DNA of 64,000 nt. It comes from Streptomyces sp. NRRL F-5135 (lineage in GTDB: Bacteria; Actinomycetota; Actinomycetes; Streptomycetales; Streptomycetaceae). Numbering within the stretch: position 1 is the stretch's first letter; each line of letters begins with the position of its first letter. This document shows positions 1 to 9,543 of this stretch, piece after piece. The position numbers and the translations under genes were made by a program. The stretch covers positions 1 through 64,000 of the forward strand of contig NZ_JOHR01000011.1 in the NCBI RefSeq assembly GCF_000719775.1. The letters run 5' to 3'. The notes beneath the pieces are model-generated. The model had not been told where the DNA came from. It saw nothing but the letters and a program-made list of their open reading frames with translations, and did not search any database.

Positions 1-315
1 GGAGGCGTACGTATGGACTCGGGCGTACGTCGCGCGTCACAAATCACGCTTTAGTGTCCGGACACGCACCTCCTACGACCCCACCCCTCCCGCCCGGGGC
101 CCGTGCCACGCCCGCCGACGAGTGAGCCGAAGACCAGGGCGCCCGATACGTCCCGGCCGAGCACGTCCGCCGGCGAGTGAGCCGAAGGGGGCGCGGCCGC
201 TGTCGAAAGGGAGAGCGCGCAGAGGTTTGTGAGGTACGAGCAAACCGAGCACGGTCGACCGTCGACAGTGGCTTGAAGCGCCCCCGGAGGCGAACCGAGC
301 CCCACAAAAGGGGGA
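1..315. other. Non-coding left edge of window
   Basis: No credible gene is seen. It holds a perfect 12-bp palindrome (GTGTCCGGACAC, 54-65), a direct repeat GGCGTACGT (4-12 and 22-30), and copy A of a dispersed element described separately. The neighbouring gene to the left is outside the window. Confidence 0.6.
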
Positions 316-320
316 TCAGC
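109..320. repeat. Dispersed intergenic element, copy A
   Basis: Bases 137-213 match 54607-54681 with only a few substitutions and 1-2 base indels. Bases 137-159 are identical over 23 nt to 26260-26282. The core 24-mer (CGAGTGAGCCGAAG type) is duplicated inside this copy at 109-132 and 164-187. The tail at 273-320 (CTTGAA, then AAAAGGGGG and TCAGC) again matches the tail of the 54.6-kb copy. The element runs right up to the stop codon (316-318) of the minus-strand gene to its right, as the other long copy does for its own neighbour. Confidence 0.75.
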
Positions 321-2388
321 TGGGGTCGAGATCGATCACCTGCGTGCGCTCCTCGGGCGTCGTGCCGCGCAGCGCCTGCCGCATCGCCACCGCCACGTCG
401 GCCGAGGAGACCGGGTGCTGCTTGCCGTCGGCCCTCGTGATCGTGATGCCGTCGAAGACGCCTTCCAGCAGCTGGTCGATCGCGTCCCTGTCGTAGACGT
501 CGACCAGCTTCCCGTCGACCGCCTTCATCGAGAGGATCTTGGGCAACGACTTCGCCGGGCCGAACTGGATCTGCTTGTCGCCCGCCTTGATCGTGATCAG
601 GCCGGACATGGCCGGCTCGGCGAACTCCTTCATCGCCCGGTCGAGTTCGGCCTGGCTGATCGTCGGCTCCCGGGTGGTGGAGGGCAGTTCGACGTTCTCC
701 GTCCGCCCGGTCTGGACCTGGGCCCGGTAGGCGTCCCGTACGGAGATGATCGAGTGGTTGACGTCCAGCGCCTTGCCCGCCTTGCCGGGGACGGCGACGG
801 CCCTGCCGGGTTCGAACTTGATCGTTCCCTCGGCGGCCGTGCCCGACGTGCCCGCCAGGTCGGTCAGCGCCACGCTCAGCTTCTCCTCGTCCACGGGGAT
901 CACCGGCTCGGCGACCCGGGCGCCGCCGAAGAGCGAGCCGATCACCGAGACGGGGTTGTAGTCGCTGCCGGCCGCGGCCCGGACGGTCGCCTGGCTGTCC
1001 AGCCGCAGGCCGGCCTTGTCCGGGGAGAGCTCCTGGGTCTTGCCGTCGACGGTGAGCCGCAGCGGCGCGGCGGCGCGCTTGCCGAGGGCGGAGTCCAGCT
1101 TGATGACCGCCTCGTCGCGGGTGCCGCCCCCGATGTCGACCCCCAGGACGGTGGTTCCCTTGGGGACGTCGGAGTGGTTCATCAGCAGACCGGCCCCGTA
1201 GACACCGCCCGCGGCCACGACGACGGCCACGCCGAGCAGCATCAGCTTGGAGCGGCCCTTCTTCGGGGGCTTGGCGGGCTTGGCGGAAGCCGCGGGGGCG
1301 GGGCCGGCCGGCGGCTTGCCCTCGACCGGGCCCGGCCGGTCCGGTTCGGAGAACCCGTCGCCCTGGCCCGGTCCCTCGATTCCGCTGGGGTGGGCGGACG
1401 GCCCGGCCTGCGGCGTACCGCCCGGCTGGACCGGGCCGGCAAAGGGCGAGCGGTGCTCCGGCGGCACCACGGGGATGCCGCTGCTGAGCGTGGCGCCGGA
1501 GACATGACCGCCGGGCTCGGGCGCGGGCGGCTGCGGGGTCAGTTCGGCGGTGTCGTCGGACAGCCCCCGGCCGCCGCCCTCGGCGGGCGGGACCATCGGT
1601 GACAGCGACGGGGTCCCCAGCGGCGGGGTGGCCGACGGGGGCGCGCCCAGCGAGGAGTCGCCGGCGGCCGGTCCCGTGGTCGGGCCGTTGGGGGCGCCCG
1701 ACGCGCCGGGCGTACGGATGCCGAGCGGCGGGGTGGTCGGGCCACCGGACGGGAACCCGTTGGTTCCCGTCGAGGTCCCGGCGCCGGCGGCGAGGTCGGC
1801 GAGCGCGCCGTCGCCGGCCGACGGCCGCGCGCCGTCCGCGTAGTACGGGGACTGACCGTGCTGGTCGCCCGGAGCGGTCGCCGGGGCGGCGGCACCCGCG
1901 ATGGCGGCGGCGCCCGTGCCGGAGCCCGTCCGGCCCTGCTGGGCTGCCTTGCGGGGCGCGAACCAGTCGCTCGTCGGTTTCTCCCCCGCCGGCTTCGGCT
2001 CTTCCGCCGCCTCGGCGGGCCGCTGCGTCTCCGCGGGTGCCTGGGCGGCCTTGGCGGGGTCGGGACGCGGAACACTTCCCGTGCGCTCCGCCGTACGGGT
2101 GGCCGTCCTCTCGCCCTGGGCGTCCACGTCGCTCATGGGCGTACGCATCACGACGGGCGGGATCGGCCGCGAACCCGGGATGTTGATCCGGATCCGCGTG
2201 GTCAGCGTGGTTTCCGTTCTGGGCTGGTCCGCCGGTGGCGCGGGCTCCGCGTCGGCCTCCTCCTGGGCGTCCTGCTGGGGGTGCAGCGACGGGTACTGGC
2301 GGGATCCGTACGGCGGTGTGCCCGACGGGTACGCGGCTCCGCCGCGCCCCTGGGGCCCGGAGGACGAACTGTCAGTTTCACGACTCAA
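316..2388 (-). CDS. Membrane-anchored protein with PG_binding_4-like repeats
   Basis: 690 aa from a TTG start at 2388, chosen because GGAG lies 8 bases upstream and the product begins SRETDSSSSG; an in-frame extension of 53 codons upstream has no such support. Residues 1-370 are low complexity, rich in Pro, Gly, Ala, Thr and Glu, probably cytoplasmic and disordered. One membrane helix lies near 379-401 after a KKGRSK stop-transfer patch. The outer ~290 residues hold two repeats resembling PG_binding_4 (YoaR/VanW-associated), starting around GTTVLGVDIGG and GLITIKAGDKQ. No VanW domain follows. A role in cell-wall binding or remodelling is inferred. Nearest neighbour on the same strand is 198 bp upstream, so it probably has its own promoter. 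Confidence 0.8.
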   Translation of the reverse strand: MSRETDSSSSGPQGRGGAAYPSGTPPYGSRQYPSLHPQQDAQEEADAEPAPPADQPRTETTLTTRIRINIPGSRPIPPVVMRTPMSDVDAQGERTATRTAERTGSVPRPDPAKAAQAPAETQRPAEAAEEPKPAGEKPTSDWFAPRKAAQQGRTGSGTGAAAIAGAAAPATAPGDQHGQSPYYADGARPSAGDGALADLAAGAGTSTGTNGFPSGGPTTPPLGIRTPGASGAPNGPTTGPAAGDSSLGAPPSATPPLGTPSLSPMVPPAEGGGRGLSDDTAELTPQPPAPEPGGHVSGATLSSGIPVVPPEHRSPFAGPVQPGGTPQAGPSAHPSGIEGPGQGDGFSEPDRPGPVEGKPPAGPAPAASAKPAKPPKKGRSKLMLLGVAVVVAAGGVYGAGLLMNHSDVPKGTTVLGVDIGGGTRDEAVIKLDSALGKRAAAPLRLTVDGKTQELSPDKAGLRLDSQATVRAAAGSDYNPVSVIGSLFGGARVAEPVIPVDEEKLSVALTDLAGTSGTAAEGTIKFEPGRAVAVPGKAGKALDVNHSIISVRDAYRAQVQTGRTENVELPSTTREPTISQAELDRAMKEFAEPAMSGLITIKAGDKQIQFGPAKSLPKILSMKAVDGKLVDVYDRDAIDQLLEGVFDGITITRADGKQHPVSSADVAVAMRQALRGTTPEERTQVIDLDPS

Positions 2389-2586
2389 GGCAGGTTCTCC
2401 CGGTTGGCTCCGCCGCCCGTTCTTACTGGTACTCAACTGTTCAGGTCCCCCAATACCGAAGGCGAGGGGATGGCCCGGAGCGCGCACCACCATACTGGCC
2501 TCGGCGGGCACGCACCTGACGACCGAGTGAGCGTCGCCCCGGCACACCGTCCTGACAGGGCCGATTCGGCGCCCGCCGAGCGCGCT

Positions 2587-3006
2587 TCACTCCTCAAGTC
2601 GGCCGGGTTTCGAACCCGGTTGCGGCAACCGCCACATGGTGGCGCAGATCACAGCCATGGCCATGCCGCCCAGCAGGTAGGCGAGCGGTCCGAGGCCGGC
2701 GGAGAAGACGACGTCCCCCTCCGGGCGGCCGATGCTCAGACCGATGGCGGCGGCCAGCCAGCCGATGCCGGGCGCCGCGACCCCGAGTTGGGTGCCGGTG
2801 ACGTACCGGCCGCCGTAGAAGAGGCCGGTGGTGGCGAGCAGCGCGAGCAGCAAGCCGCCCGGGAACCAGCCGCTTTGGACGAGCGAACCGGCCGTGCCGA
2901 CCAGGGCGCCGAGCACGGCCAGGCCGAGGTATGCGGCAATTCGCCCGGGTCTGGGCGGAGATGTCAACCAGGAGCCCGGTTCCGGCGCCCCCTGCCGCGC
3001 GCTCAC
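2587..3006 (-). CDS. DUF6113-type integral membrane protein
   Basis: 139 aa, GTG start overlapping the stop of mshB by 4 bases (GTGA), so it is translationally coupled to it. Four hydrophobic stretches are visible (about residues 23-45, 48-64, 78-92 and 104-122), with short charged tails. Such proteins sit beside mshB in Streptomyces; no biochemical function is known to me. The coupling suggests a shared need with mycothiol biosynthesis, but that is inference. Near the 3' end lies a perfect inverted repeat around TTCGAA that imitates a tRNA T-arm (see rejected items). Confidence 0.75.
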   Translation of the reverse strand: MSARQGAPEPGSWLTSPPRPGRIAAYLGLAVLGALVGTAGSLVQSGWFPGGLLLALLATTGLFYGGRYVTGTQLGVAAPGIGWLAAAIGLSIGRPEGDVVFSAGLGPLAYLLGGMAMAVICATMWRLPQPGSKPGRLEE

Positions 3007-3890
3007 GCGTCCACCCCCGCGAAGAGGTCGCTCTCGCGTTCGCCGGCGGGCGCCCCGGAGCGGCCGTGGACCAACTCGTAGAACTCGGTGGCGAAGATCG
3101 GCTGCCCCAGGTTGTTGGAGAGCGCGAAGAAGGGCCCGTCCACGGCGATCTGGGTGGCGTGCGCGCGCATCGCGGCGGCCTTGCGCTCGGCGTACGGCGT
3201 CCCGTCGATCGCCGCGGTGATCTCGGAGTCGGCGACCACACCCGGGATGTCGTCGAGCGCGGCGACGCCAGGAAAGGCCGCGCCCGCCGCGCGCAGCCGC
3301 TCGAAACCCTCCTCCGCGACCGTGCGCGGCACCCGGTTCCAGTAGATCTTCGAGATCGTGTGCGGGCCTGAAGAATTTGGCCGAAAATCGGCGGTGCCGG
3401 CAAGCTCCGCGGCCCGCGTCGCAACCCTGTGGGCCTGAATGTGGTCGGGGTGGCCGTACCCGCCCCCCGGGTCGTACGTCACCAGCACCTGCGGCCGGAC
3501 CTCCCGGATCACATCCACCAGGTGGCCTGCGGCTTCGTCCAGATCGGCGGACCAGAAGGCGCCCGCGCGGCTGTTCTGCTCCAGTCCCATCATCCCGGAG
3601 TCGCGGTACCGGCCGGGCCCGCCCAGGAAACGGTGGTCGGTGACGCCCAGCTCCCGCATGGCGGCGGCGAGTTCGCGAATGCGATGAGGGCCGAGGGTGT
3701 CCTCGCGATCGGCCGCCAGATGGGCGAGCCCGGGCGGGATGATCTCGCCCTCCTCGCCAAGCGTGCAGGTCACGAGCGTGACCAGGGCGCCCTCGGCCAC
3801 GTACTTGGCCATGGTGGCGCCGTTGTTGATCGACTCGTCGTCCGGGTGCGCGTGCACCAGCAGCAGACGGCGGGCGGGGAGATCGGTCAT
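3003..3890 (-). CDS. mshB: N-acetyl-GlcN-Ins deacetylase MshB (mycothiol biosynthesis)
   Basis: 295 aa LmbE/PIG-L-fold metal hydrolase that removes the acetyl group of GlcNAc-inositol in mycothiol synthesis, in the cytoplasm. The N-terminal HAHPDDE motif supplies zinc ligands and the catalytic Asp; the second motif [13 protein letters not shown] supplies the distal His ligand. Length matches the family. The ATG at 3890 has no Shine-Dalgarno sequence, but TAGGCT (3897-3902, minus strand) lies 6 bases before it, suggesting a leaderless mRNA. The next gene is coupled through GTGA. A paralogous role (Mca, mycothiol S-conjugate amidase) is possible, but length and synteny favour MshB. Confidence 0.92.
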   Translation of the reverse strand: MTDLPARRLLLVHAHPDDESINNGATMAKYVAEGALVTLVTCTLGEEGEIIPPGLAHLAADREDTLGPHRIRELAAAMRELGVTDHRFLGGPGRYRDSGMMGLEQNSRAGAFWSADLDEAAGHLVDVIREVRPQVLVTYDPGGGYGHPDHIQAHRVATRAAELAGTADFRPNSSGPHTISKIYWNRVPRTVAEEGFERLRAAGAAFPGVAALDDIPGVVADSEITAAIDGTPYAERKAAAMRAHATQIAVDGPFFALSNNLGQPIFATEFYELVHGRSGAPAGERESDLFAGVDA

Positions 3891-4440
3891 GGAGACAGCC
3901 TACGAGGCGGCACGAAAGGGACGTGCGTGAGACCGAGGTCTTGTCCGGCGCGGTCCTGTCCGGCGGACCGCCGGGGGGCGCGCGGCGGACCGTCGCACGC
4001 GACCTCGGCCAGTGCGGTCACTGGCCGAGGTCGCCGGGCACACGATCGCTGCTCGTACGGGCGCCGGTCGCCGGTCGTACGGCGCCGGGCTCGGTGGCCG
4101 GACATCCGGGATCCGCGCGATCACCGGCGTCGGGGGGACCCGCCTCGAACAGCCGAAGCCTCGAGAACGGGGTGAGAGATGAGGGATGGGGGATCGAGGG
4201 GATGGCGGTCGGCGGGGGCGAGTGGGGGATGAAAGGGCTTGAACGGGGATGGGCGGGGATGGGTGGGACCAGTTCGGCCGTCGCGGCGGTCAGGACCAGA
4301 CTGCGCTGGTCAAGGCTGGTCGGACCGGCCGGCCGTCCAAGTACGTCCAGTACGAGGACGATCCTCCGCCTTGCGATCGCACGCACCAGACGCCGCGAGC
4401 CCCGCCCTGCGGGCGGACGGCGCTACTTTCGAAGCACGCC
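3891..4440. other. 550-bp intergenic region with a perfect hairpin and a G-rich tract
   Basis: No gene is supported; a 173-codon plus-strand ORF lacks a ribosome site and reads as low-complexity. Contains the leaderless mshB -10, a perfect 14-bp hairpin (4001-4032), a plus-strand G-run tract (about 4170-4267) and a short GC hairpin (4402-4416) 25 nt past the stop of the next minus-strand gene, which could terminate it. Confidence 0.6.
4001..4032. terminator. Perfect 14-bp inverted repeat, 4-nt loop
   Basis: Arms 4001-4014 and 4019-4032 are exactly complementary around the loop CGGT. No T-run follows on either strand. It lies 110 bp upstream of mshB and about 410 bp downstream of the small gene at 4441-4635, so it could be a terminator shielding mshB or a protein-binding palindrome. 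Confidence 0.55.
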
Positions 4441-4635
4441 CTAGAACTTGATCCCGCCGATCATCCCGGCCACGTTCGTGGTCAGTTCACTGATCGTGGG
4501 AGCGATGGAGGAACTGGCGATGTAGAACCCGAGCAGCATGCAGACCACCGCGTGTCCGGCCTTGAGTCCGGCTTTCCGGACCAGCAGGAAGACGATGATC
4601 GCCAGCAGCACCACCGCCGAAATCGAGAGTGCCAC
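4441..4635 (-). CDS. Small two-helix membrane protein
   Basis: 64 aa. GTG start preceded by an almost perfect ribosome site (GGAGGTGA, 9-base gap counting from GGAGG). The peptide is almost wholly hydrophobic: a first helix ISAVVLLAIIVFLLV, a short KAGLKAG linker, then a second weaker hydrophobic segment and a C-terminal MIGGIKF. Small proteins of this kind occur in Streptomyces chromosomes and, from memory, near plasmid transfer genes, but no transfer gene is present here. No function assigned. The upstream DNA shared with the divergent peptidase gene is unusually AT-rich for this window. Confidence 0.7.
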   Translation of the reverse strand: MALSISAVVLLAIIVFLLVRKAGLKAGHAVVCMLLGFYIASSSIAPTISELTTNVAGMIGGIKF

Positions 4636-4792
4636 GGCGGTTCACCTCCGTAAATATTCGATCGGGATATCGCAGCGTGCATGTGCCGGCAGATTCCTAC
4701 CCACCTAGCGCCACAGATCATAACTATCCGTACCCACGCATCGATCGGTGCATGGCAGCACAGGGGGGCGCACGAGCGCTACTTTCGGTCGT

Positions 4793-7132
4793 ATGACCTT
4801 GAGCCAGCACGTCTCGTTTCCGCGGCAGTCGGCGAGGACCCAGCGGTTCACGCTCGGCGCCCCGCGCTCCTTCACCGTGTCCCCGGACGGAGAGCGGGTC
4901 GTCTTCCTGCGGTCCGCCGGCGGCACGGACCTGACGAACCGCCTCTGGGTGCTGGACCTGCGCGCCCCGGACGGTTCCGCCGCCGGCGGGGGCGGCCGGG
5001 AGCGGGTCGCGGCGGACCCCGCGGTGCTGCTGGGCGGCGGCGTCGAGCGGCTCACGCCCGAGGAGCGGGCCCGGCGCGAACGCGGCCGCGAGGGGTCGGC
5101 CGGGATCGTCGGGTACGCGGTGGACAGCGCGGTCGAACTGGCCGCCTTCACGCTCTCGGGCCGGCTCTTCGCCGCGGAGCTGCGCGCCGGGACGGCCGGC
5201 CAACTGCCCGCGCGGGGGCCGGTGATCGACCCGAGACCCGCGCCGGACGGACGGCACATCGCGTACGTGTCGCGGGGCACGCTGCGGGTGATCGGCGCGG
5301 ACGGCACGGGCGACCGCGAACTCGCGGGCCACGAAACGCCGCAGGAGGCCGCTGGAGGCGATGTCACCTACGGGCTGGCGGAATTCATCGCGGCCGAGGA
5401 GATGGGCCGCACACGGGGCTTCTGGTGGTCTCCTGGATCCGACAGGCTGCTGGTCGAACGGGCGGACACGGCCCCGGTGCACCGCTGGTGGATCTCCGAC
5501 CCGGCGCACCCCGACCGCGAACCGGCCTCCGTCGCCTACCCGGCGGCGGGCACCCCCAACGCGGACGTGCGGCTCTTTCTGGTCGATCTCCACGCGGGGG
5601 ACGCCACGGACGCAACGGAGCCCACGGACGCCCCGGAGCCGACGAACACCCCGGATCCCACGGATGCCCCGGATGCGACAGGCACAACAACTGCCCCGGA
5701 CGCCCCAGGTGCCCCGGACGCGTCGTCCGTACCCGCGGATCGCCCCTCCCGCAGCCGTACGGAAGTGCTCTGGGACCGCGCCCGCTACCCCTACCTCGCC
5801 CGCGTCCACTGGTCCTCGGCCGGCGCCCCGCTGCTGCTCGTCCAGAGCCGGGACCAGCGCACCCAGCTCCACCTCGCGGTCGACACGGAGACCGGCGCCA
5901 CCCGCACCGTCCACCACGACGAGGACCCGGCCTGGCTGGAGCTCTCCGCCGGGGCCCCCGCCTGGGCGGCCGACGGGCGGCTCGTCCGGCTCGCGGACGA
6001 GGGCGGCGCCCGGGTCCTGATGGTCGGCGACCGCCCGCTGACCGGCGCGCGGCTGCACCCGCGCGCCGTGCTGGACATCGGCGAGGACGACATCCTGATC
6101 TCCGCGTCGGCGGGCGAGGAGGCCCCCGAGCCCGAGATCGGCGAGGTCCACGTGTACCGGGTCAACGAACTGGGCGTCGAGCGGCTCTCGGAAGGACCGG
6201 GGCTGCACTCGGCCGTGCGGACGGGCGCCGTGACCGTACTCGTCTCGGCACGGCCGGACGCCCCCGGCGCCTCCGTACAGGTGCTCAGGGACGGCAAGCG
6301 GGTCGCCGTCATCGCCTCGTACGCCGAGCGGCCGGCGCTCACGGCGCGCGCACAACTCACCGAGGCGGGCGCGACCCGCATTCCCTGCGCCGTCCTGCTC
6401 CCCACCGGCTACCAGGAGTCGGACGGTCCGCTGCCGGTCCTGATGGACCCCTACGCCTGCCCCCACGGCCAGCGGGTGGTCGCCGCGCACAACCCGCACC
6501 TGACGTCCCAGTGGTTCGCCGACCAGGGGTTCGCGGTGATCGTCGCCGACGGCCGGGGCACCCCCGGCCGCTCCCCGGCCTGGGAGAAGGCCGTCAAGAA
6601 CAACATGCTGCTCGCGCTGGACGACCAGATCGAGGCGCTCCACGACCTGGCCGGGCGGTACCCGCTGGACACCGGCCGGGTGGCGATGCGCGGCTGGTCG
6701 GGCGGCGGCTGGCTGGCCGGGCTGGCCGTCCTGCGCCGCCCCGACGTCTTCCACGCGGCCGTGGTGGGCGCCCCCGTCACCGACGTACGGCTGTACGACA
6801 CGCACTACATGGAGCGCTACTACGGCCTCCCCGGCGAGGCGCCCGAGGTGTACGCGGCCCACTCCCTGATCACGGACGACGGGCTCTCCTCCCCCGCCGA
6901 GCCCGCGCGGCCCATGATGCTCGTCCACGGCTTCGCCGACGACAACGTGTTCATGGCCCACACGCTGCGGCTCTCCGCGGCGCTGCTCGCGGCGGGCCGG
7001 CCGCACGAGGTGCTGCCGCTGACCGGGGTGAGCCACATGACGCCGCAGGAGGAGGTCGCGGAGAACATGCTGCTGCTCCAGGTGGACTTCCTTAAGCGTT
7101 CGCTGGGCATGTCCGGACGCACCGCGCCCTGA
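4793..7132 (+). CDS. S9 family serine peptidase (DPP-IV/prolyl oligopeptidase type)
   Basis: 779 aa. N-terminal half is a DPP-IV-like beta-propeller (SFTVSPDGERVVFLRS, DPRPAPDGRHIAYVS), C-terminal third an alpha/beta-hydrolase. Catalytic Ser636 lies in GWSGGGW, the Asp in HGFADDNVF, the His in GVSHM. A Thr/Asp/Pro-rich insert at about residues 270-316 looks like a flexible loop. No signal peptide is visible, so it is probably cytoplasmic and cleaves peptides after Pro/Ala-type residues. The start ATG at 4793 is preceded by TACTTT with a 7-base gap and no Shine-Dalgarno; an in-frame GTG at 4748 is less likely because family similarity begins around SFPRQSARTQRF. Its position beside two peptide importers fits a role in using imported peptides, which is inference. 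Confidence 0.9.
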   Translation: MTLSQHVSFPRQSARTQRFTLGAPRSFTVSPDGERVVFLRSAGGTDLTNRLWVLDLRAPDGSAAGGGGRERVAADPAVLLGGGVERLTPEERARRERGREGSAGIVGYAVDSAVELAAFTLSGRLFAAELRAGTAGQLPARGPVIDPRPAPDGRHIAYVSRGTLRVIGADGTGDRELAGHETPQEAAGGDVTYGLAEFIAAEEMGRTRGFWWSPGSDRLLVERADTAPVHRWWISDPAHPDREPASVAYPAAGTPNADVRLFLVDLHAGDATDATEPTDAPEPTNTPDPTDAPDATGTTTAPDAPGAPDASSVPADRPSRSRTEVLWDRARYPYLARVHWSSAGAPLLLVQSRDQRTQLHLAVDTETGATRTVHHDEDPAWLELSAGAPAWAADGRLVRLADEGGARVLMVGDRPLTGARLHPRAVLDIGEDDILISASAGEEAPEPEIGEVHVYRVNELGVERLSEGPGLHSAVRTGAVTVLVSARPDAPGASVQVLRDGKRVAVIASYAERPALTARAQLTEAGATRIPCAVLLPTGYQESDGPLPVLMDPYACPHGQRVVAAHNPHLTSQWFADQGFAVIVADGRGTPGRSPAWEKAVKNNMLLALDDQIEALHDLAGRYPLDTGRVAMRGWSGGGWLAGLAVLRRPDVFHAAVVGAPVTDVRLYDTHYMERYYGLPGEAPEVYAAHSLITDDGLSSPAEPARPMMLVHGFADDNVFMAHTLRLSAALLAAGRPHEVLPLTGVSHMTPQEEVAENMLLLQVDFLKRSLGMSGRTAP

Positions 7133-7205
7133 GAGGCGGAACAGGCGCCCGGGAACGGGCCCCCCGGGGGAACAGACACCCCAGGACAGAAACCGGAAAC
7201 CGGCT

Positions 7206-7262
7206 CCGGCGCCAGGCGCCGGAAACGGGCGACCGGCCGGGACCCTGGAGTCCCGGCCGGTC
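7206..7262. terminator. Two hairpins between convergent genes
   Basis: Arms 7231-7242 and 7251-7262 form a perfect 12-bp stem (GACCGGCCGGGA) with an 8-nt loop. A second perfect 8-bp hairpin lies at 7206-7222. They sit between the peptidase stop and the stop of the convergent ABC ATPase gene, so they can end transcription from both sides. Confidence 0.75.
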
Positions 7263-7391
7263 TACGGCACCCGCACGGCCGTACACCGAGAAGCGTGCCG
7301 CGTCCGTATATCGGTACCGGGTCGGCCAAGTTGCGCTCGCGTTAACGACGTTGGGGACATTACGGGTGGTCGGCCGGGTGGCCCGGCGTCC

Positions 7392-8462
7392 TCACGCGCC
7401 CCGTCCGGCCTCGCCCGTCCCGTACGGCTCATCCGGCTCGTCCGGCTCCGCCGCGAAGTGGCAGGCCGACGGGTGCGCGGCGGGACCGCCCGAGGCCCGG
7501 TACGCCTCCGGCACCGCCAGTTCCGGAACCTCCCGCGCGCATCTCTCCCGCGCCTTCCAGCAGCGCGTACGGAACCGGCAGCCCGAGGGCGGGTGCGCCG
7601 GGGACGGCACCTCCCCCGCCAGCGGGATCCGCGCCCGCCGCGCCCGCGCCGCGGGGTCCGGCCGCGGCACGGCGGACAGCAGCGCCCGCGTGTAGGGGTG
7701 GGTGGGGTGCTCGTAGATCTCGGTGTCCGTCCCGGTCTCGGCCAGCCGTCCCAGGTACATCACCGCGACCCGGTCCGAGATGTGCCGGACGACCGAGAGG
7801 TCGTGGGCGATGAAGAGGTACGCCAGGCCGAACTCGGCCTGGAGCCGTTCCATCAGGTTGACGACCTGGGCCTGGACGGAGACGTCGAGGGCCGAGACCG
7901 GTTCGTCGGCGACGATGATCTCCGGGCGCAGCGCGAGGCCGCGGGCGATGCCGATGCGCTGGCGCTGGCCGCCGGAGAACTGGTGCGGGTAGCGGCCCGC
8001 GTAGTCGGGGTCCAGCCCGACCACCTCCAGCAGTTCGCGCACGCGGCGCCGCCGGTCGCCCTTCGGCGCGGCCTCGGGGTGGATCTCGTACGGCTCCCCG
8101 ACGATGTCGCCCACGGTCATCCGCGGGTTGAGCGAGGTGTACGGGTCCTGGAACACCATCTGGATGTTCCGCCGGACCGCCTTCAGGGCCCGGCCCGAGA
8201 GCCTGGTGATGTCCTCGCCCCGGTAGCGGATCCGGCCCGCCGTGGGGCGCTCCAGGTGCACCAGCGTCCGCGCGACGGTCGACTTGCCGCAGCCGGACTC
8301 CCCCACGATCCCCAGGGTCTCGCCGGCGGCCAGCTCGAAGGAGACGCCGTCGACCGCCCGTACGGCCCCGGTCCGCTTCTTGAACAGGACTCCGCGGGTC
8401 AGCGGATAGTGCTTGACGAGGTCCCGCACTTCCAGGATCGGCTCGGCCGGCCGCTCAGCCAT
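7392..8462 (-). CDS. Peptide ABC importer ATPase, DppF/OppF type
   Basis: 356 aa. Walker [10 protein letters not shown], signature SGGQRQR, Walker B IIVADEP, and a switch His in AHDLSVVRH. The C-terminal oligopeptide_HPY domain carries the Cys pattern [14 protein letters not shown] typical of Dpp/Opp ATPases that hold an iron-sulfur cluster. The ATG at 8462 overlaps the end of the preceding ATPase gene by 8 bases (ATGGCTGA), so the two are coupled. It pairs with the DppD-type subunit to energise the permease encoded upstream. Substrate unknown; di- or oligopeptides by family. Confidence 0.9.
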   Translation of the reverse strand: MAERPAEPILEVRDLVKHYPLTRGVLFKKRTGAVRAVDGVSFELAAGETLGIVGESGCGKSTVARTLVHLERPTAGRIRYRGEDITRLSGRALKAVRRNIQMVFQDPYTSLNPRMTVGDIVGEPYEIHPEAAPKGDRRRRVRELLEVVGLDPDYAGRYPHQFSGGQRQRIGIARGLALRPEIIVADEPVSALDVSVQAQVVNLMERLQAEFGLAYLFIAHDLSVVRHISDRVAVMYLGRLAETGTDTEIYEHPTHPYTRALLSAVPRPDPAARARRARIPLAGEVPSPAHPPSGCRFRTRCWKARERCAREVPELAVPEAYRASGGPAAHPSACHFAAEPDEPDEPYGTGEAGRGA

Positions 8463-9540
8463 CGCCCTCCTCCGTCCCGCCCGGCGCACGTGTTCCGCCC
8501 GGCGTCTCCGTCCCGCCCGGCATCTCCGTCCCACCCCGCATCTCCGTCCCGTCCGGCGCCCCCGTCCCGCCCGGCGTCTCCCTCCAGAAGAAGCACGCGC
8601 TCGTCCGCTCCGGCGCCACCTCGAACTGGGGCGGCACCTCCGTCCTGCACACCTCCCGCGCGCGGGGGCAGCGCGGGTGGAAGGCGCAGCCGGGCGGGAT
8701 CCGGCGCGGGTTCGGCGGCAGCCCCTTGATGGCGTACAGCTCGCGCCCTTTGCGGTCCACGCGCGGGACGGACTCCAGCAGGCCCTCGGTGTACGGGTGG
8801 GCCGGGCGCCGGTAGATGTCGCGCACGGGCGCGCTCTCGACGATCCGGCCCGCGTACATCACCACGATCCGGTCGGCGACGTCCGCGACGACGCCCAGGT
8901 CGTGGGTGATCAGGACGAGCCCCATGGCCAGCTCCCGGCGCAGCTCCGCCAGCAGGTCCATGACCTGGGCCTGAACGGTCACGTCCAGGGCGGTGGTCGG
9001 CTCGTCGGCGATGATCAGCGCGGGCTCCAGGGCCAGCGCCATGGCGATCATGATGCGCTGGCGCATGCCGCCGGAGAACTGGTGCGGGTAGTCCCCGGCC
9101 CGGTCCTTCGCCGCCGGGATCCCGACCCGGTCCATCAGCCGCACCGCCTCGGCCCGCGCGGCCTTGCGGGACATGCCCCGGTGCACGGTGAACATCTCGC
9201 CGAGCTGGGCGCCCACGGTGAGCACGGGGTTGAGCGCGGAGAGCGCGTCCTGGAAGATCATCGCCATCTCGGCGCCCCGGATCCGGCGCCGCCGCTCCTC
9301 CTTGAGCGTCAGCAGGTCCTGGCCCCGGAACAGCACCCGGCCGGCCGTGATCCGGCCCGGCGGCGAGTCCAGGATGCCCATGACCGCCTGGGCGGTGACG
9401 GACTTGCCGGAGCCCGACTCGCCGAGGACGGCGAGGGTCTCCCCCGCGTCCACCCGGTAGCTGACGCCGCTCACGGCCGGGACGGTCCCGTCCCGGGTAC
9501 GGAACTCGACGTGCAGGCCGGTCACCTCCAGCAGTGCCAC
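8455..9540 (-). CDS. Peptide ABC importer ATPase, DppD/OppD type
   Basis: 361 aa. Walker A GESGSGKS, signature SGGMRQR, Walker [13 protein letters not shown], switch His in [12 protein letters not shown] tail with [14 protein letters not shown]. The last ~40 residues are an unusual run of five-residue PGGTE-like repeats, encoded by a ~15-bp degenerate repeat, absent from typical family members and probably a disordered tail. The 3-base gap to the permease stop upstream and the 8-base overlap with the next ATPase show operon organisation. Confidence 0.9.
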   Translation of the reverse strand: MALLEVTGLHVEFRTRDGTVPAVSGVSYRVDAGETLAVLGESGSGKSVTAQAVMGILDSPPGRITAGRVLFRGQDLLTLKEERRRRIRGAEMAMIFQDALSALNPVLTVGAQLGEMFTVHRGMSRKAARAEAVRLMDRVGIPAAKDRAGDYPHQFSGGMRQRIMIAMALALEPALIIADEPTTALDVTVQAQVMDLLAELRRELAMGLVLITHDLGVVADVADRIVVMYAGRIVESAPVRDIYRRPAHPYTEGLLESVPRVDRKGRELYAIKGLPPNPRRIPPGCAFHPRCPRAREVCRTEVPPQFEVAPERTSACFFWRETPGGTGAPDGTEMRGGTEMPGGTETPGGTRAPGGTEEGDG

Positions 9541-9543
9541 GGA

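Noticed and set aside
2603..2619. Minus-strand CCGGG-TTCGAAA-CCCGG looks exactly like a tRNA T-arm
   Set aside because: It is inside the end of the DUF6113 coding sequence, and no matching 7-bp acceptor partner, anticodon arm or D-arm lies at the right distance.
3923..4444. 173-codon plus-strand ORF in the mshB spacer
   Set aside because: No ribosome site, low-complexity product, runs through the hairpin and G-run tract.
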